This document shows positions 27,201 through 37,695 of a stretch of 53,796 bases of DNA, one piece after another; position 1 is the stretch's first letter, and every line of letters starts with the position of its first letter. This DNA comes from Chytridium lagenaria (lineage: Eukaryota; Chytridiomycota; Chytridiomycetes; Chytridiales; Chytridiaceae): positions 1 through 53,796 of the forward strand of contig JAHLKC010000195.1 in NCBI GenBank assembly GCA_025449115.1, given 5' to 3'. The notes beneath the pieces are model-generated. The model ran no database searches and was not told the DNA's origin. It saw only the letters and a program-made list of their open reading frames with translations. Position numbers and translations under genes: made by a program.

Positions 27201-28431
27201 TCCCCACACAACACCATCACACTCCCAAATTCACGCATACATCAACAGAACATACTCAAATAAAACGCACCTCTCCACTCTTATACCCATTCCAAAACGC
27301 TTTCGCACCCACTTCATTCCGTCCCTCCTTGACAGCTCCCACCACCAACAACCCTCCAACCACCTCCCCACACACACACCATCACACTCCCAAATTCACG
27401 CATACATCAACAGAACATACTCAAATAAAACGCACCTCTCCACTCTTATACCCATTCCAAAACGCTTTCGCACCCACTTTATTCCGTCCCTCCTTGACAG
27501 CTCCCACAACAACACAACCCTCCAACCACCTCCCCACACACACACCATCACACTCCAAATTCACGCATACATCAACAAAAGAATATATTCATAAAAACCG
27601 CACCTCTACACTCTTATACCCATTCCAAAACGCTTTCGCACCCACTTTATTCCGTCCCTCCTTGACAGCTCCCACGACAACACTATCCTCCAAACACCTC
27701 CCCACCAAATACCTCCCACACGCCGCCAAGAATTCACGCACATCATCAACAACAGAATATATTCAAAAATAAACCGCACCTCTACACTCTTATACCCATT
27801 CCAAAACGCTTTTGCACCTGCTTCATTCCGTCCCTCCTTGACAGCTCCCACGACAACACAACCCTCCAACCACCTCCCCACACACACACACCATCACACT
27901 CCCAAATTCACACTCATCATCAACAGAAGAATATATTCAAATAAACCGCACGTCTCCACTCTTATACCCATTCCAAAAACGCTTTCGCACCCACTTTATT
28001 CCGTCCAGCTCCCACGACAACCCTATCCTCCAACCACCTCCCCACACACACACCATCACACTCCCAAATTCACGCACATCATCAACAAAAGAATATATTC
28101 AAATAAACCGCACCTCTCCACTCTTATACCCATTCCAAAACGCTTTCGCACCCACTTCAATTCCGTCCCTCCTTGACAGCTCCACCACCAACAACCCTCC
28201 AAACACCTCCCCACACACACGCCGTCACACTCCCAAATTCACACTCATCATCAACAGAAGAATATATTCAAATAAACCGCACCTCTACACTCTTATACCC
28301 ATTCCAAAACGCTTTCGCACCCACTTTATTCCGTCCCTCCTTGAGAGCTCCACAACAACATTCTCCAAACACCTCCCCACACTTACACCATCACACTCAA
28401 ATTCACGCACATCATCACCAAAAGAATATAT
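24270..28431 (-). repeat. Tandem array derived from the 3' end of the formyltransferase gene
   Basis: About 26 units of roughly 155-180 bp, counted by the recurring CCGCACCTC box. The plus strand is C-rich and G-poor. Read on the minus strand a typical unit encodes the end of methionyl-tRNA formyltransferase ([25 protein letters not shown], stop), followed by about 55 bp of 3' flank that includes the palindrome GAATATATTC and TGATGATGTGCGTGAATTT. The array starts at the stop codon of the intact gene (28432). A few units (about 24526-24560, 25519-25545, 25857-25882, 27700-27730) keep the longer GRYLVVK-type segment present in the gene. Most have lost it by a short deletion (GGGGAGGTGTTTGGAGG). 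Units carry private indels, so the frame is not maintained along the array. Long plus-strand ORFs here are antisense artefacts. Confidence 0.9.
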
Positions 28432-30661
28432 TCAAATAAACCGCACCTCTGCACTCTTATACCCATTCCAAAACGCTTTCGCACCCACTTCATTCCGTCC
28501 CTCCACCTTGACAGCTCCCACAACAACCCTATCCTCCAAACACTTTACCACCAAATACCTCCCACAAGGGGTGACACGCACCATCCCAGGTTCCAACCCA
28601 TCCCCACCCCGCTGAACACCCCTAACGTTGAGTAAATGAATCTGTTTACCACGAAACGAGGAGGAGAGACGAATCTATAAAGGTGGATGAAATATGTTAA
28701 GGGGGTTGGGTGGGATGTTTGTCAGAAAGGAAATGGATTTAGAAAAGAAGGAAGAGGGGATGAGGAAGGGTGGTTACTTTGGGTGAGAGAGCACGAAAGA
28801 GCGTGTAGACGTGATCTGCAGACATGGTGGACCATGAGATGGTGCCATGGGATTTCTCGAGTTTGGGAGCTTGAGAGACGAGGGAGAGGTCTTGGGTTGT
28901 GATGGTTTTCTGATAAAAAAAAAAAAAGAAAAGAAAAAATGGTTAAAAAATAAAAAGAAAAAGAAAATATTTTACTTTTAACGCGTCGAGATTCCTCAAT
29001 GTAAACAACATGTCTTCAGCTCGAGCACCGCAAGTCGATCATGAAGATGTTGGAGATGCACGCCATCGCCGAGTCCCTATGAAAAGAAAAAAAAGAGAGA
29101 GTCAATACCAAAACAAAACACGACGACGACGACAAAAAAACTAAAAAAAAAAAAACTAAAAAATAAAAAAAAGCATTTACAATTCTAGTCTGATGCAATA
29201 TCCTCCCGGCATCAAACTTTTCTTCATCGAGGTCCATGATAGAGACCCCAGCCTCCTTGTCTCTGTTGAGGATAGTGTGTTGAAGAGGTGCAGCACCACG
29301 GTATCTGTGTGTTATGATGAAAAAAGTGGTTAAAAAAGAGATAAAGAATTGAAAGGAGTATAACGTCGTAGGAATATAAAAAAGGGTGGAGTATAACGTT
29401 GTAGGAATATAAAAAAGGGTGGTAGTAGTAATAACACAAATTCAAACAAATAGTTGTAGAAAACCAAAAGAGATGAGACGCAATAAAAGAGACGAAACAT
29501 CAAACACCAAAAGAAGATAGGAATAAAATGATTAAATGTACCTTGGAAGTAAGGAAGGATGAACATTGAAAGCACCGTGAGGAAAGAATCTGATGAGTTC
29601 CTTTGGTAAAAAGTACCGAAAAGAGACCACGACGGCGACATCATAATCTTGATCCGGCTATTCAATTCCATTGATTAGATTAGATTAGATTAGATTCGAT
29701 GAATGAGATAAATGAGATGAATGAGATGAATGAGATGAATAAGAGAATAAAAGAGTGAATCATTTAATGAAATAAATGATTAGTAATAAAATAAATAGTA
29801 TCAATAAATAAAGAATATTATAGAATAGAATAGAATAGAATAGAATAGAAGGAATAATGAATGAATGAATAAAGAATAGAATAGAATAGAATAGAATAAT
29901 AGTATTAATAATAAATAATAATAAACAACAAATAATAAATAACAAATAATAACAAATAATTAATTAATAATAAAATACCATCCAATTGACTAATGATCGT
30001 TGAGGTGCAACAGAGTAATGTAATCCATTGAGTCGAGCAATGTCTTCAAAGGGACTAGAATTAGATTAATATATATATATATATTGTGTGTGTGAATATG
30101 ATATTAGTAATGAGTAATAATAATAAGTAGTAGTAGTAAGAGTAGTAGTATTAGTAATAAATAGTAATAGTTATAAGTAATAAATAATAATAATAAATAA
30201 TTAATTAATTAATAATATTACCTTCAGGGTGCTTTGTTCTAATAGAATCAGGAGGAGTCACCACATGCAAGCTCTTGATGACACTGAATAGATAGATAGA
30301 TAGTATATATATATATTAGATATTCATTATAGAGTAGTAGTAGATAGTAGATAGATAGTATATGATAGTATATGATAGTAGATAGTAGATAGATAGTAGA
30401 TAGATGATTCATAGTTCTATTCTCTAATCCATAATCCATGATCGAATGAATAGAAATAGAATAAATTGTACTACTCATCTACATCCTACTACATATACTA
30501 ATTACTACCAAAACACTTCTTGACAACACACAACACATATTCATCCACCCATCTCATCATCTAATGAATCCTACTCACTCTGTCGTCCCTCTCAACAATC
30601 GACTGCAGCACTGCACTGAAAAGAGGTCTGATCCAAAAAACAACACCTTGTGTGACATCAT
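28432..30661 (-). CDS. Methionyl-tRNA formyltransferase (mitochondrial type)
   Basis: It formylates initiator Met-tRNA, in fungi for mitochondrial translation. Starting at [15 protein letters not shown] (30661; donor at 30578), recognisable exons follow: [16 protein letters not shown] (about 30270-30220), [13 protein letters not shown] (about 30040), [15 protein letters not shown] with [13 protein letters not shown] (29650-29545), [13 protein letters not shown] with [16 protein letters not shown] (29305-29190), DRLAVL...[14 protein letters not shown] (29050-28980), and TLFRALSPK (about 28780). The last exon contains [35 protein letters not shown] and [11 protein letters not shown], with stop at 28434-28432. 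The catalytic-domain FNVHPSLLP motif is complete. Two one-base losses shift frame, in exon 1 after FSV and in DRLAVLGA. The last exon is clean. It lies 74 bp downstream of the TRM1 stop on the same strand, and its own 3' end seeds the adjoining array. Confidence 0.9.
29671..30480. repeat. Microsatellite-rich introns of the formyltransferase gene
   Basis: Successive simple repeats: GATTA (29675-29695), ATGAATGAG-type (29697-29740), TAGAA (29819-29850 and 29878-29897), TAA/TAATAA runs (29898-29970), TA (30067-30083), TAG/TAGTA (30110-30170), TAAATAAT with TTAATTAA (30180-30215), TAGA/GATAGTA (30285-30405). These occupy the introns; the short exons between them are not affected. Confidence 0.9.
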
Positions 30662-30735
30662 CTCTTTTCATTTCTTTTTTTTCTTTATTTATTTTATAAT
30701 ATATTATTATTTATTTGTTTATTTATTTATTTATT

Positions 30736-33473
30736 TTAGTTATTCGACACTTCATTCTCCTTTAACCTCTTTTCTCCATTACACTCTTCCACATCTCCAC
30801 TCTCATGTCCACTCTCCTCTCTCATCCTCTTTCCTTCCCTCTTTTCCTCACCGTCATCTCCATCATCCCCATCCTTCTCCTTCTCCTTCTCTCCATCCTC
30901 CTCCTTCTTCTCTCCATCCTTCTCCTTACCCACAACCACCCATCCACCTTCTTCTTCTTCATCTCCTTCTCCTTCTTCTTCTTCTCCTTTCTCGTCTTCA
31001 CCCTATTCCCCTTTGCCTTGGGTCCCCAATGCTTCACCGGATTCTCCTGATACCTCACAAGCTTTTCCCGTTTCGAATTCGCCTCAACGCCCTCCATGAA
31101 CACTAAAATCAACCTTCCATCTAAAAAAAAAAAAATTTAAAAAAAAAAAAACAACCATGATTCCCAATCAATACAAAACACCAAACCATCCCATTCCAAA
31201 CAAAACAAAAACAAAATCACAAAACTCACGTCATCTCTTTCATCAAAATCCTTCTAGCACTCCCTCCCTCATCCTCCATCACCTTTTGCGACACAGGGTG
31301 GTCCTTGACCCACGCCTCAATATATCCCACATCAATCCAACAGGTGCATCCGTCTTTATCGAATTGGCCGTGCAATGCGATAACGATACCTTGAATCCCG
31401 CATTCAATATGGCTGAACTAGAATTAAAATTTGGCTTTAGATTTTTATATGTATACAGAGTGTCATTGTCATCATCCCTCCCTCCCTCCCTCCTCACTCC
31501 TACTACTCCTACTCGTTTACTCACCAAAATACTTTAAAAGAGGGTATCGTACAATGCACAACATGGCACAAACTCGGTAACGAATAATACAATGGGTAAT
31601 CCTCCAATTCCTACACACACACACCAAAATACATTAACATCCACCTCCTTCTCTCTCTCTCTCTTTTTTCATAAAATTATTCAATATAAAACTCACCTCA
31701 GATATCACCGTCAACATCCCCACCATCCTTTTTTTAGTCCCAAACTCTCCATTCCTCGCCACCTCCAACATCTCTCCAACAAACCCTAAATCATGGATCC
31801 GTCCTCCATACACAGGTCCTCCAATCTACTCAACACATTCAACATCCTCTCCACACTCTACTCCCCACCACCAAAAAAGTAAAAAGAAAACAAAAGAAAA
31901 AAAAAAAAAAAAAAGAAAAAAAAAAAGACTCACATGATACTTTTGCCCACACACCCCACACACCCCCCCAACACCCAACAACGGATACTTAAACTTCTCA
32001 TGCCCCTCCTTCTCCACATACCCCCCCATAGCCTGCATCTCAAAACTCTTACACCCCGCACAAGACAACACAAGGCTCGAATTCCTACCAAAAAAAAAAA
32101 AAAAAAAACCATCAACACAAACACAAACCATTTCAAATACTCACGACGCCGCTTTTTTACTTCCAAGCGCACTCGTCTCCACAACCACAAACACGCGAAC
32201 GTAAAAATCAATACTACAACATAACAGCGGGCGTATCCGTTTCTTGTATTTCGATGCCACGTTTTGAATGCTCCCAACAAGAATCCGTAAACTCTACAAA
32301 CATCATCGTCAATACCATATCCCCCTCTTTTCAAATAAACTAAACCTAAAAAAAAACAAAAAAACAAACAAAAAAAAACATCAAACCCCACCATCTCATG
32401 ACACGCCGGTGAATTCGGTACAAGCATCGCCCCATATTTCGCCCAACAACTCTCAGGTTGACTCCCCGCAAGTGTCGCCATATCCGTACACGTCACGCAC
32501 AACAACCCTAAAACCCCCCCATCCATTAAAAAAAACACCCTCAAAATCGTTTATCTACCTCCATCTCGAACACACCTCACAGCTGCATCTAGAAACGGAG
32601 CGGCTGTTCCAAAAGGATCCTTTGGGGGTAGGTTAGATTTTTCGTGGTGAGGTTGGGTGGGGGTGTTTACCAAATCTATGATGGAAAAGGGTTCGGAATG
32701 GGTGTAGATGCTCTTGTACATCACCTCGCTGTCGTGAAAAAGAAAAAGAGTCAACTCTATCCGCATTCACCTCAAGAAAGAAAAAGCAGCAAAAAAAAAA
32801 CCGAAAAAAAATATAAGCCCAACCCCCATTCACCCAAAGAAAAACCGAAAAGAAAAAGAGTCAACTCCATCCGCATTCATCCAAAGAAAAAAGGAAAAAT
32901 AAAAAAGGATGAACTCCATCCGCATTTACCGAATTAAAAAAAAAAACGAAAACAAGAAAACCCCTTCACCCAAAGAAAAACCGAAAAAAAGAATCAACTC
33001 CATCCGCATTCATCCAAAGAAAAAAAGGAAAAATAAAAAAGAATCAACTCCATCCGCATTCACAAAAACCAACAAAAAAAAAAAAAAAAAAACCTACTTT
33101 GCATCCCCACAACTCCCCACAACCTTCCCCCCAACCCCATTCCCCACCACATTCCTCTCAATCATCTCCACCGCCTCCCTCTCCATATCATTCGCCACAA
33201 CCACATCCACATCAGGACACTCCTTCGCATACCTCACAGCCCTCAACCCCGTAGCACTCAACGCCTCCAACACTCTCACTCTTCCAAATTTCGCACGACA
33301 CAGAAACGTGTTGATCGCTGCGATCGACTTGAAGGGGGTTAGGGGGGGGACGTTTGTCAATGATTACCATGTCGCGGTTGAATTCCTGGAGGGGGTGAGT
33401 TTTTGGGAGGGGGGGGGGGTACCTGTATGGGGTTGTAGAAGACGTCGGAGGATTCGCCTTCGGGGATTTGCAT
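30736..33473 (-). CDS. TRM1: TRM1, tRNA (guanine26-N2)-dimethyltransferase
   Basis: It dimethylates G26 of tRNAs using S-adenosylmethionine. Exon 1 (33473-33423) reads [17 protein letters not shown]; the true start could lie further upstream. An 18-nt microexon (33385-33368) gives EFNRDM, then 33327-33098 gives [17 protein letters not shown] (SAM site), VVANDMERE and SCGDA. Later exons give [52 protein letters not shown] with the CHEM motif, FYVRVFV-equivalent sequence near 32180-32230, the zinc-binding CAGCK...CGVCGQKYH region, [34 protein letters not shown] with [17 protein letters not shown], and [18 protein letters not shown] Lys/Glu-rich tail ends at 30736; the exact frame of this tail is uncertain. 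Introns hold long A-tracts and a minisatellite. Order and motifs match the whole family length. Confidence 0.9.
32745..33070. repeat. Minisatellite in a TRM1 intron (CTCCATCCGCATT box)
   Basis: The box AACTCCATCCGCATTCA or a one-to-two base variant occurs at about 32751, 32862, 32910, 32995 and 33046. The boxes are separated by purine-rich spacers of AAAGAAAAACCGAAAAAGA type. The block lies between the TRM1 exons ending at 33098 and starting near 32740. Plus-strand Lys-rich ORFs over it are artefacts of the A-rich spacers. Confidence 0.85.
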
Positions 33474-33689
33474 GTGGGCGGAACCTGGGAAGGGGTTATG
33501 GATTCTTGCGTTGTTGTTTCGTTTTACCCTCTTGGATGGTGGTCATGGTTTGTTCGATGAGAAAAAGAGTGATTGTAAATATGAGAAATTTTTTTTTCAT
33601 CGGTTTGTTACTGTAATAATAACCTCATCTTGGGAATTGTCATTTCATTTGTTGTAACATTCTGTTGTTCAAGTTTATTCTTTTCGGTG

Positions 33690-34070
33690 AGATGGTGTTG
33701 AACGATTTCATGTTTCGGCTTCACGTTCTTCCCGACTTTTTGTTGTTTTCGCTCGTTTTCGTTTTCGTTTGTTTACGATTAATTACTATTGTCGGCTCAT
33801 GAATCTTTGTAAACGCTTCAAGAGGGTTTTTTCTGATTCTCGTTTATAACGTTTGTTAACCAATAAAAGTGTTCTAAGGCTATAACATCGTGACTGTTTT
33901 AAAGCGTAAAAGGTTTTTTTGTGAATTATTTCGTCGTAAACTTTGTTATTAATATAATTTTTTGTTGCTCGTTTCGTCGTTGACGCTGAAGCTTTTTTTG
34001 ACGCTTGTTGATCATAAACGTTGTTAACTATTAAAGGTTTTTGATAGATCATTGATTGTGAATGTAGTTA
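33690..34070. repeat. Degenerate left edge of the 194-bp array
   Basis: Motifs of the neighbouring array (AACGTTGTTAACTATTAA, TCGTCGTTGACG, TTTGTTAACCAATAAAAG) recur here in poorly conserved form, with a conspicuous excess of CGTTTTCG and AACG words near 33740-33790. This looks like old, diverged monomers flanking a homogenised core, and no coding capacity is apparent. Confidence 0.6.
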
Positions 34071-36265
34071 ACAATATGATTTTTACGTCGCTCCATGATG
34101 ATCGTTGTTACCATATCGTATTTTCGTCTTATCGTAAACTTTGTCAACGATGAAACGGTGATGTTACTCATTCGAAACGTTGCTAACGATTAAATATTCA
34201 CAGCTCGTTCATATTGAATGTTGTAAAGCACCAAAAGTTTTTCTTCCAGTCGCCATCACGCTGCGAAAATTCACCGTTTTTCGTCGCTCCATGGTGAACG
34301 TTGTTCTCATATCGTATTTTCGTCGGTAAACTTTGTCAACGATGAAACGGTATTTTATTACTCATCCGAAACGTTGTTCACGATTCAATATTCACAGCTC
34401 GTTCATCATGAATGTTGTAAAGCACCAAAAGTTTTTCTTCCAGCCGTCATCACGCTGCGAAAATTCACCGTTTTTCGTCGCTCCATGGTGAACGTTGTTC
34501 CCATATCCTATTTTCGTCGGTAAACTTTGTCAACGATGAAACGGTATTTTATTACTCGTTCGAAACGTTGCTAACGATTAAATATTCACAGCTCGTTCAT
34601 CCTGAATGTTGTAAAGCACCAAAAGTTTTTCTTCCAGCCGTCATCACGCTGCGAAAATTCACCGTTTTTCGTCGCTCCATGGTGAACGTTGTTCCATATC
34701 CTATTTTCGTCGGTAAACTTTGTCAACGATGAAACGGTATTTTATTACTCGTTCGAAACGTTGCTAACGATTAAATATTCACAGCTCGTTCATCCTGAAT
34801 GTTGTAAAGCACCAAAAGTTTTTCTTCCAGCCGTCATCACGCTGCGAAAATTCACCGTTTTTCGTCGCTCCATGGTGAACGTTGTTCCCATATCCTATTT
34901 TCGTCGGTAAACTTTGTCAACGATGAAACGGTATTTTATTACTCGTTCGAAACGTTGCTAACGATTAAATATTCACAGCTCGTTCATCCTGAATGTTGTA
35001 AAGCACCAAAAGTTTTTCTTCCAGTCATCATCACGCTGCGAAAATTCAACGTTTTTCGTCGCCATGGTGAACGTTGTTCCCATATCGTATTTTCGTCGGT
35101 AAACTTTGTCAACGATGAAACGGTATTTTATTACTCATTCAAAACGTTGTTAACGATTAAATACTTACAGCTCGTTCCTCATGAATGTTGTAACGCACCA
35201 AAAGTTTTTCTTCAAGTCATCATCACGCTGCGAAAATTCAACGTTTTTCGTCGCCATGGTGAACGTTGTTCCCATATGGTATTTTCGTCGGTAAACTTTG
35301 TCAACGATGAAACGGTATTTTATTACTCATCCGAAACGTTGTTCACGATTCAATATTCACAGCTCGTTCATCATGAATGTTGTAAAGCACCACAGGTTTT
35401 TCTTTCGTCATCACGCTGCGAAAATTCACCGTTTTTCGTCGCCATGGTGATCGTTGTTACCATACCGTTTTTTCGTCGGTAAACTTTATCAACGATGAAA
35501 CAGTATTTTATTACTCATTTGAAGCGTTGCTAACGATTAAATGTTCACAGCTCGTTCATATTGAATGTTGTAAAGCACCAAAAGTTTTTCTTCCAGTCGT
35601 CATCACGCTGCGAAAATTCAACGTTTTTCGTCGCCATGGTGAACGTTGTTCCCATATCGTATTTTCGTCGGTAAACTTTGTCAACGATGAAACGGTATAC
35701 TCGTTCGAAACGTTGTTAACGATTAAATATTCACAGCTCGTTCCTCATGAATGGTGTAAAGCACCAAACGTTTTTCTTCCAGTCATCATCACGCTGCGAA
35801 AATTCAACGTTTTTCGTCGCCATGGTGAACATTGTTCCCATATCGTATTTTCGTCGGTAAACTTTGTCAACGATGAAACGGTATACTCGTTCGAAACGTT
35901 GTTAACGATTAAATATTCACAGCTCGTTCATCATGAATGTTGTAAAGCACCAAACGTTTTTCTTTGAGTCGTCATCACGCTGCGAAAATTCAACGTTTTT
36001 CGTCGCCATGGTGAACGTTGTTCCCATATCGTATTTTCGTCGGTAAACTTTGTCAACGATGAAACGGTGATGTTACTCATCCGAAACGTTGTTCACGATG
36101 AAATATTCACAGCTCGTTCCTCATGAATGTTGTAAAGCACCAAAAGTTTTTCTTCCAATCGTCATCACGCTACTAAAATTCAACGTTTTTCGTCGCCATG
36201 GTGAACGTTGTTCCCATATCGTATTTTCGTCGGTAAACTCTGTCGACGATGAAACGGTGATGTTT
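34070..36265. repeat. Tandem array, about 11 monomers of about 192-195 bp
   Basis: Successive CAGCTCGTTCAT boxes start at 34201, 34394, 34589, 34782 and 34976, giving a 193-195 bp period, and continue at about 192 bp or less to 36120. Each monomer contains GTAAAGCACCAAAAGTTTTT, CATCACGCTGCGAAAATTCA, CGTTTTTCGTCG, CATGGTGAACGTTGTT, TTTTCGTCGGTAAACTTTGT and CAACGATGAAACGG. Central monomers are nearly identical. Where the period becomes 192 bp (64 codons) a plus-strand frame stays open across several monomers (34955-35482, 35527-35967), but 194-bp monomers break it. The last monomer ends in GATGAAACGGTGATGTTTTG and runs into unique sequence just upstream of KIF9 exons. Confidence 0.92.
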
Positions 36266-36470
36266 TGGAAAATCGTCGATCAGGTGAGTACGTGGGCAGG
36301 CTGAGGTTTTCCGTGGAAATGAAGCTGCAATGCACCATTTGTTAATGGATCTCGAGGGGCTGCGAATTTCCATGAAATTGATGAGGCTGCAAAACCACCA
36401 TTAGGATGTCGCTTCAAGCCGTAAAGTTTTTCTTATACTCCTAAATGCTGTCCACATATACAGCCACCAG

Positions 36471-36842
36471 GAATATGTAATTTTCGAAGCCATGAAATCA
36501 TTGAAAAAGCAATATAAGGAGAAATACGATATCCTGAAACACACTAGAAATGATATCACGTACTGTACAAAACTCGTTGATCAGTGCCGCCAAAAGCTCA
36601 TTTACGATTTTGAACAATGGTATGAAAATATTCACGGCGGACCAATTGCAGAACTTGAAAAGGGTGGAAATAACGAGGTTCGTTTTCTTCTATTTTCTCA
36701 CCATTAACAGCTGAAGGATGTCATGGACATAGGAGAAAAATTTGATCGTCTGCAGATTGAACGAATGTCCCAAGAAGATCCTGACTCGCTTCCATATTAC
36801 AACGCGCGAAAGAACACAGAAAGAAGGACCATAAAGTTAAAG
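36471..36842 (+). CDS. KIF9-type kinesin, C-terminal exons only
   Basis: Two exons, about 36471-36677 and 36711-36842, encode KKQYKEKYDILKHTRNDI, TYCTKLVDQCRQKLIYDFEQ and WYENIHGG, then LKDVMDIGEKFDRLQ and DPDSLPYYNARKNTERR. This matches the conserved C-terminal coiled coil and tail of axonemal KIF9 kinesins (YCQ/YCT-x-LVDQCR-x-x-L followed by a PDS-x-x-FYNA-like segment). No motor domain precedes it: the upstream 2 kb is the 194-bp array, and 36290-36470 shows only weak coding character. The C-terminus after the GTAAGA donor at 36843 is unclear. It may be a truncated relic or the tail of a gene interrupted by array expansion in an intron, with the motor left of the array lost or not recognised. 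Confidence 0.75.
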
Positions 36843-37046
36843 GTAAGATGCGGACTGCGTTGGAATTAACAATCAAAGCGTTAAAAGAGTATCTTAATCA
36901 AGGGGTCTGGCAGAAGTCAATAATGATGGACTTTGACAAATAAGTATATTTGAAATTCTTATTTATCAATAAAAAAGTCGTTAATTTATGTCGCAATGCA
37001 CAAATGTTGTCACCGGAGATCTGAAAGTAAATTCTCTAACTTCAAA

Positions 37047-37695
37047 ATGATCGACACGCAAGCAGCAACAAGAAAAATTCGATCAGGTGAGGAAGCCCGT
37101 AGGCGATGTTAACATACACAAGCATTTGAAACTTTCGATCAGGCAAACAACGACACCTGCGATGGTACGGTTACAATTCTGTTCCAATAATAACAATCAC
37201 AGTAAGAGAAATTGGGACGGTTTTGCGTTCAATTGGTTTGGCGCCAACTGAAGAGCAACTGAGGGGCTGGATTCGAAACGTTCGTCCCTGATTAAAGTAG
37301 AAAATAACTTTTTAGATGGAAGAAGAAGAGCCCACTGGGTATGTCCGCTATGACCGGTTCCTTCCTGTGGCTTTATCAGTATGTCAGTCTGAAGAATGCG
37401 GACCTTCGGACGAGGAAAGAATATTTCGAGCATTCCAGGTTTATCCACTGACAACCTAACAATTTCTGACAAACAAAGACACTAGACATCGAGAGAAAAG
37501 GATATCTCACTCCGGATGAGCTCAGGAGATTCTTGATGACAGACGGGGAGCCTTTCACTCAAGAAGAATTGGAGGAGATGTTAAATGTACGTTGTTTTTA
37601 ATCTAGCGGACTGATATCGTCAGGCTGCAACTGATCCAACAGACAACAAAGTTTACTACGAGGGTTTAGTTTTTGCTTTTGCGTCATCCCATTAA
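37047..37695 (+). CDS. EF-hand axonemal protein, DRC8/EFCAB2 homologue
   Basis: DRC8 (EFCAB2) is an EF-hand subunit of the nexin-dynein regulatory complex of motile flagella. Six exons (37047-37086, 37123-37164, 37203-37279, 37316-37438, 37479-37586, 37624-37695) join with perfect phase to 462 nt (153 residues), close to the family's length. The start is MIDTQAATRKIRS. The first EF-hand-like unit is degenerate (AFETFDQANNDTCDVREIG), followed by IGLAPTEEQL and EEEEPTGYVRYDRFLPV. The second is FQTLDIERKGYLTPDELRRF, then GEPFTQEELEEMLNAA and DPTDNKVYYEG. The VREIGT, EEEEPTGY, GEPF-x-QEE and EEML-x-AA-x-DP blocks are diagnostic. Introns are short GT-AG, one with donor GTTCGT. It lies beside the KIF9 exons on the same strand, so two flagellar genes are neighbours. 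Confidence 0.9.

Noticed and set aside
24270..28431. CRISPR-like array
   Set aside because: Units are ~160 bp with no short repeat and unique spacer structure, and the context is a eukaryotic gene.
31930..32544. 204-codon minus-strand ORF as one protein
   Set aside because: It runs through TRM1 exons and the A-rich introns between them; only the exon parts match the family.
32633..33616. Lys-rich plus-strand ORFs
   Set aside because: They arise from A-rich intron spacers and antisense of TRM1 exons.
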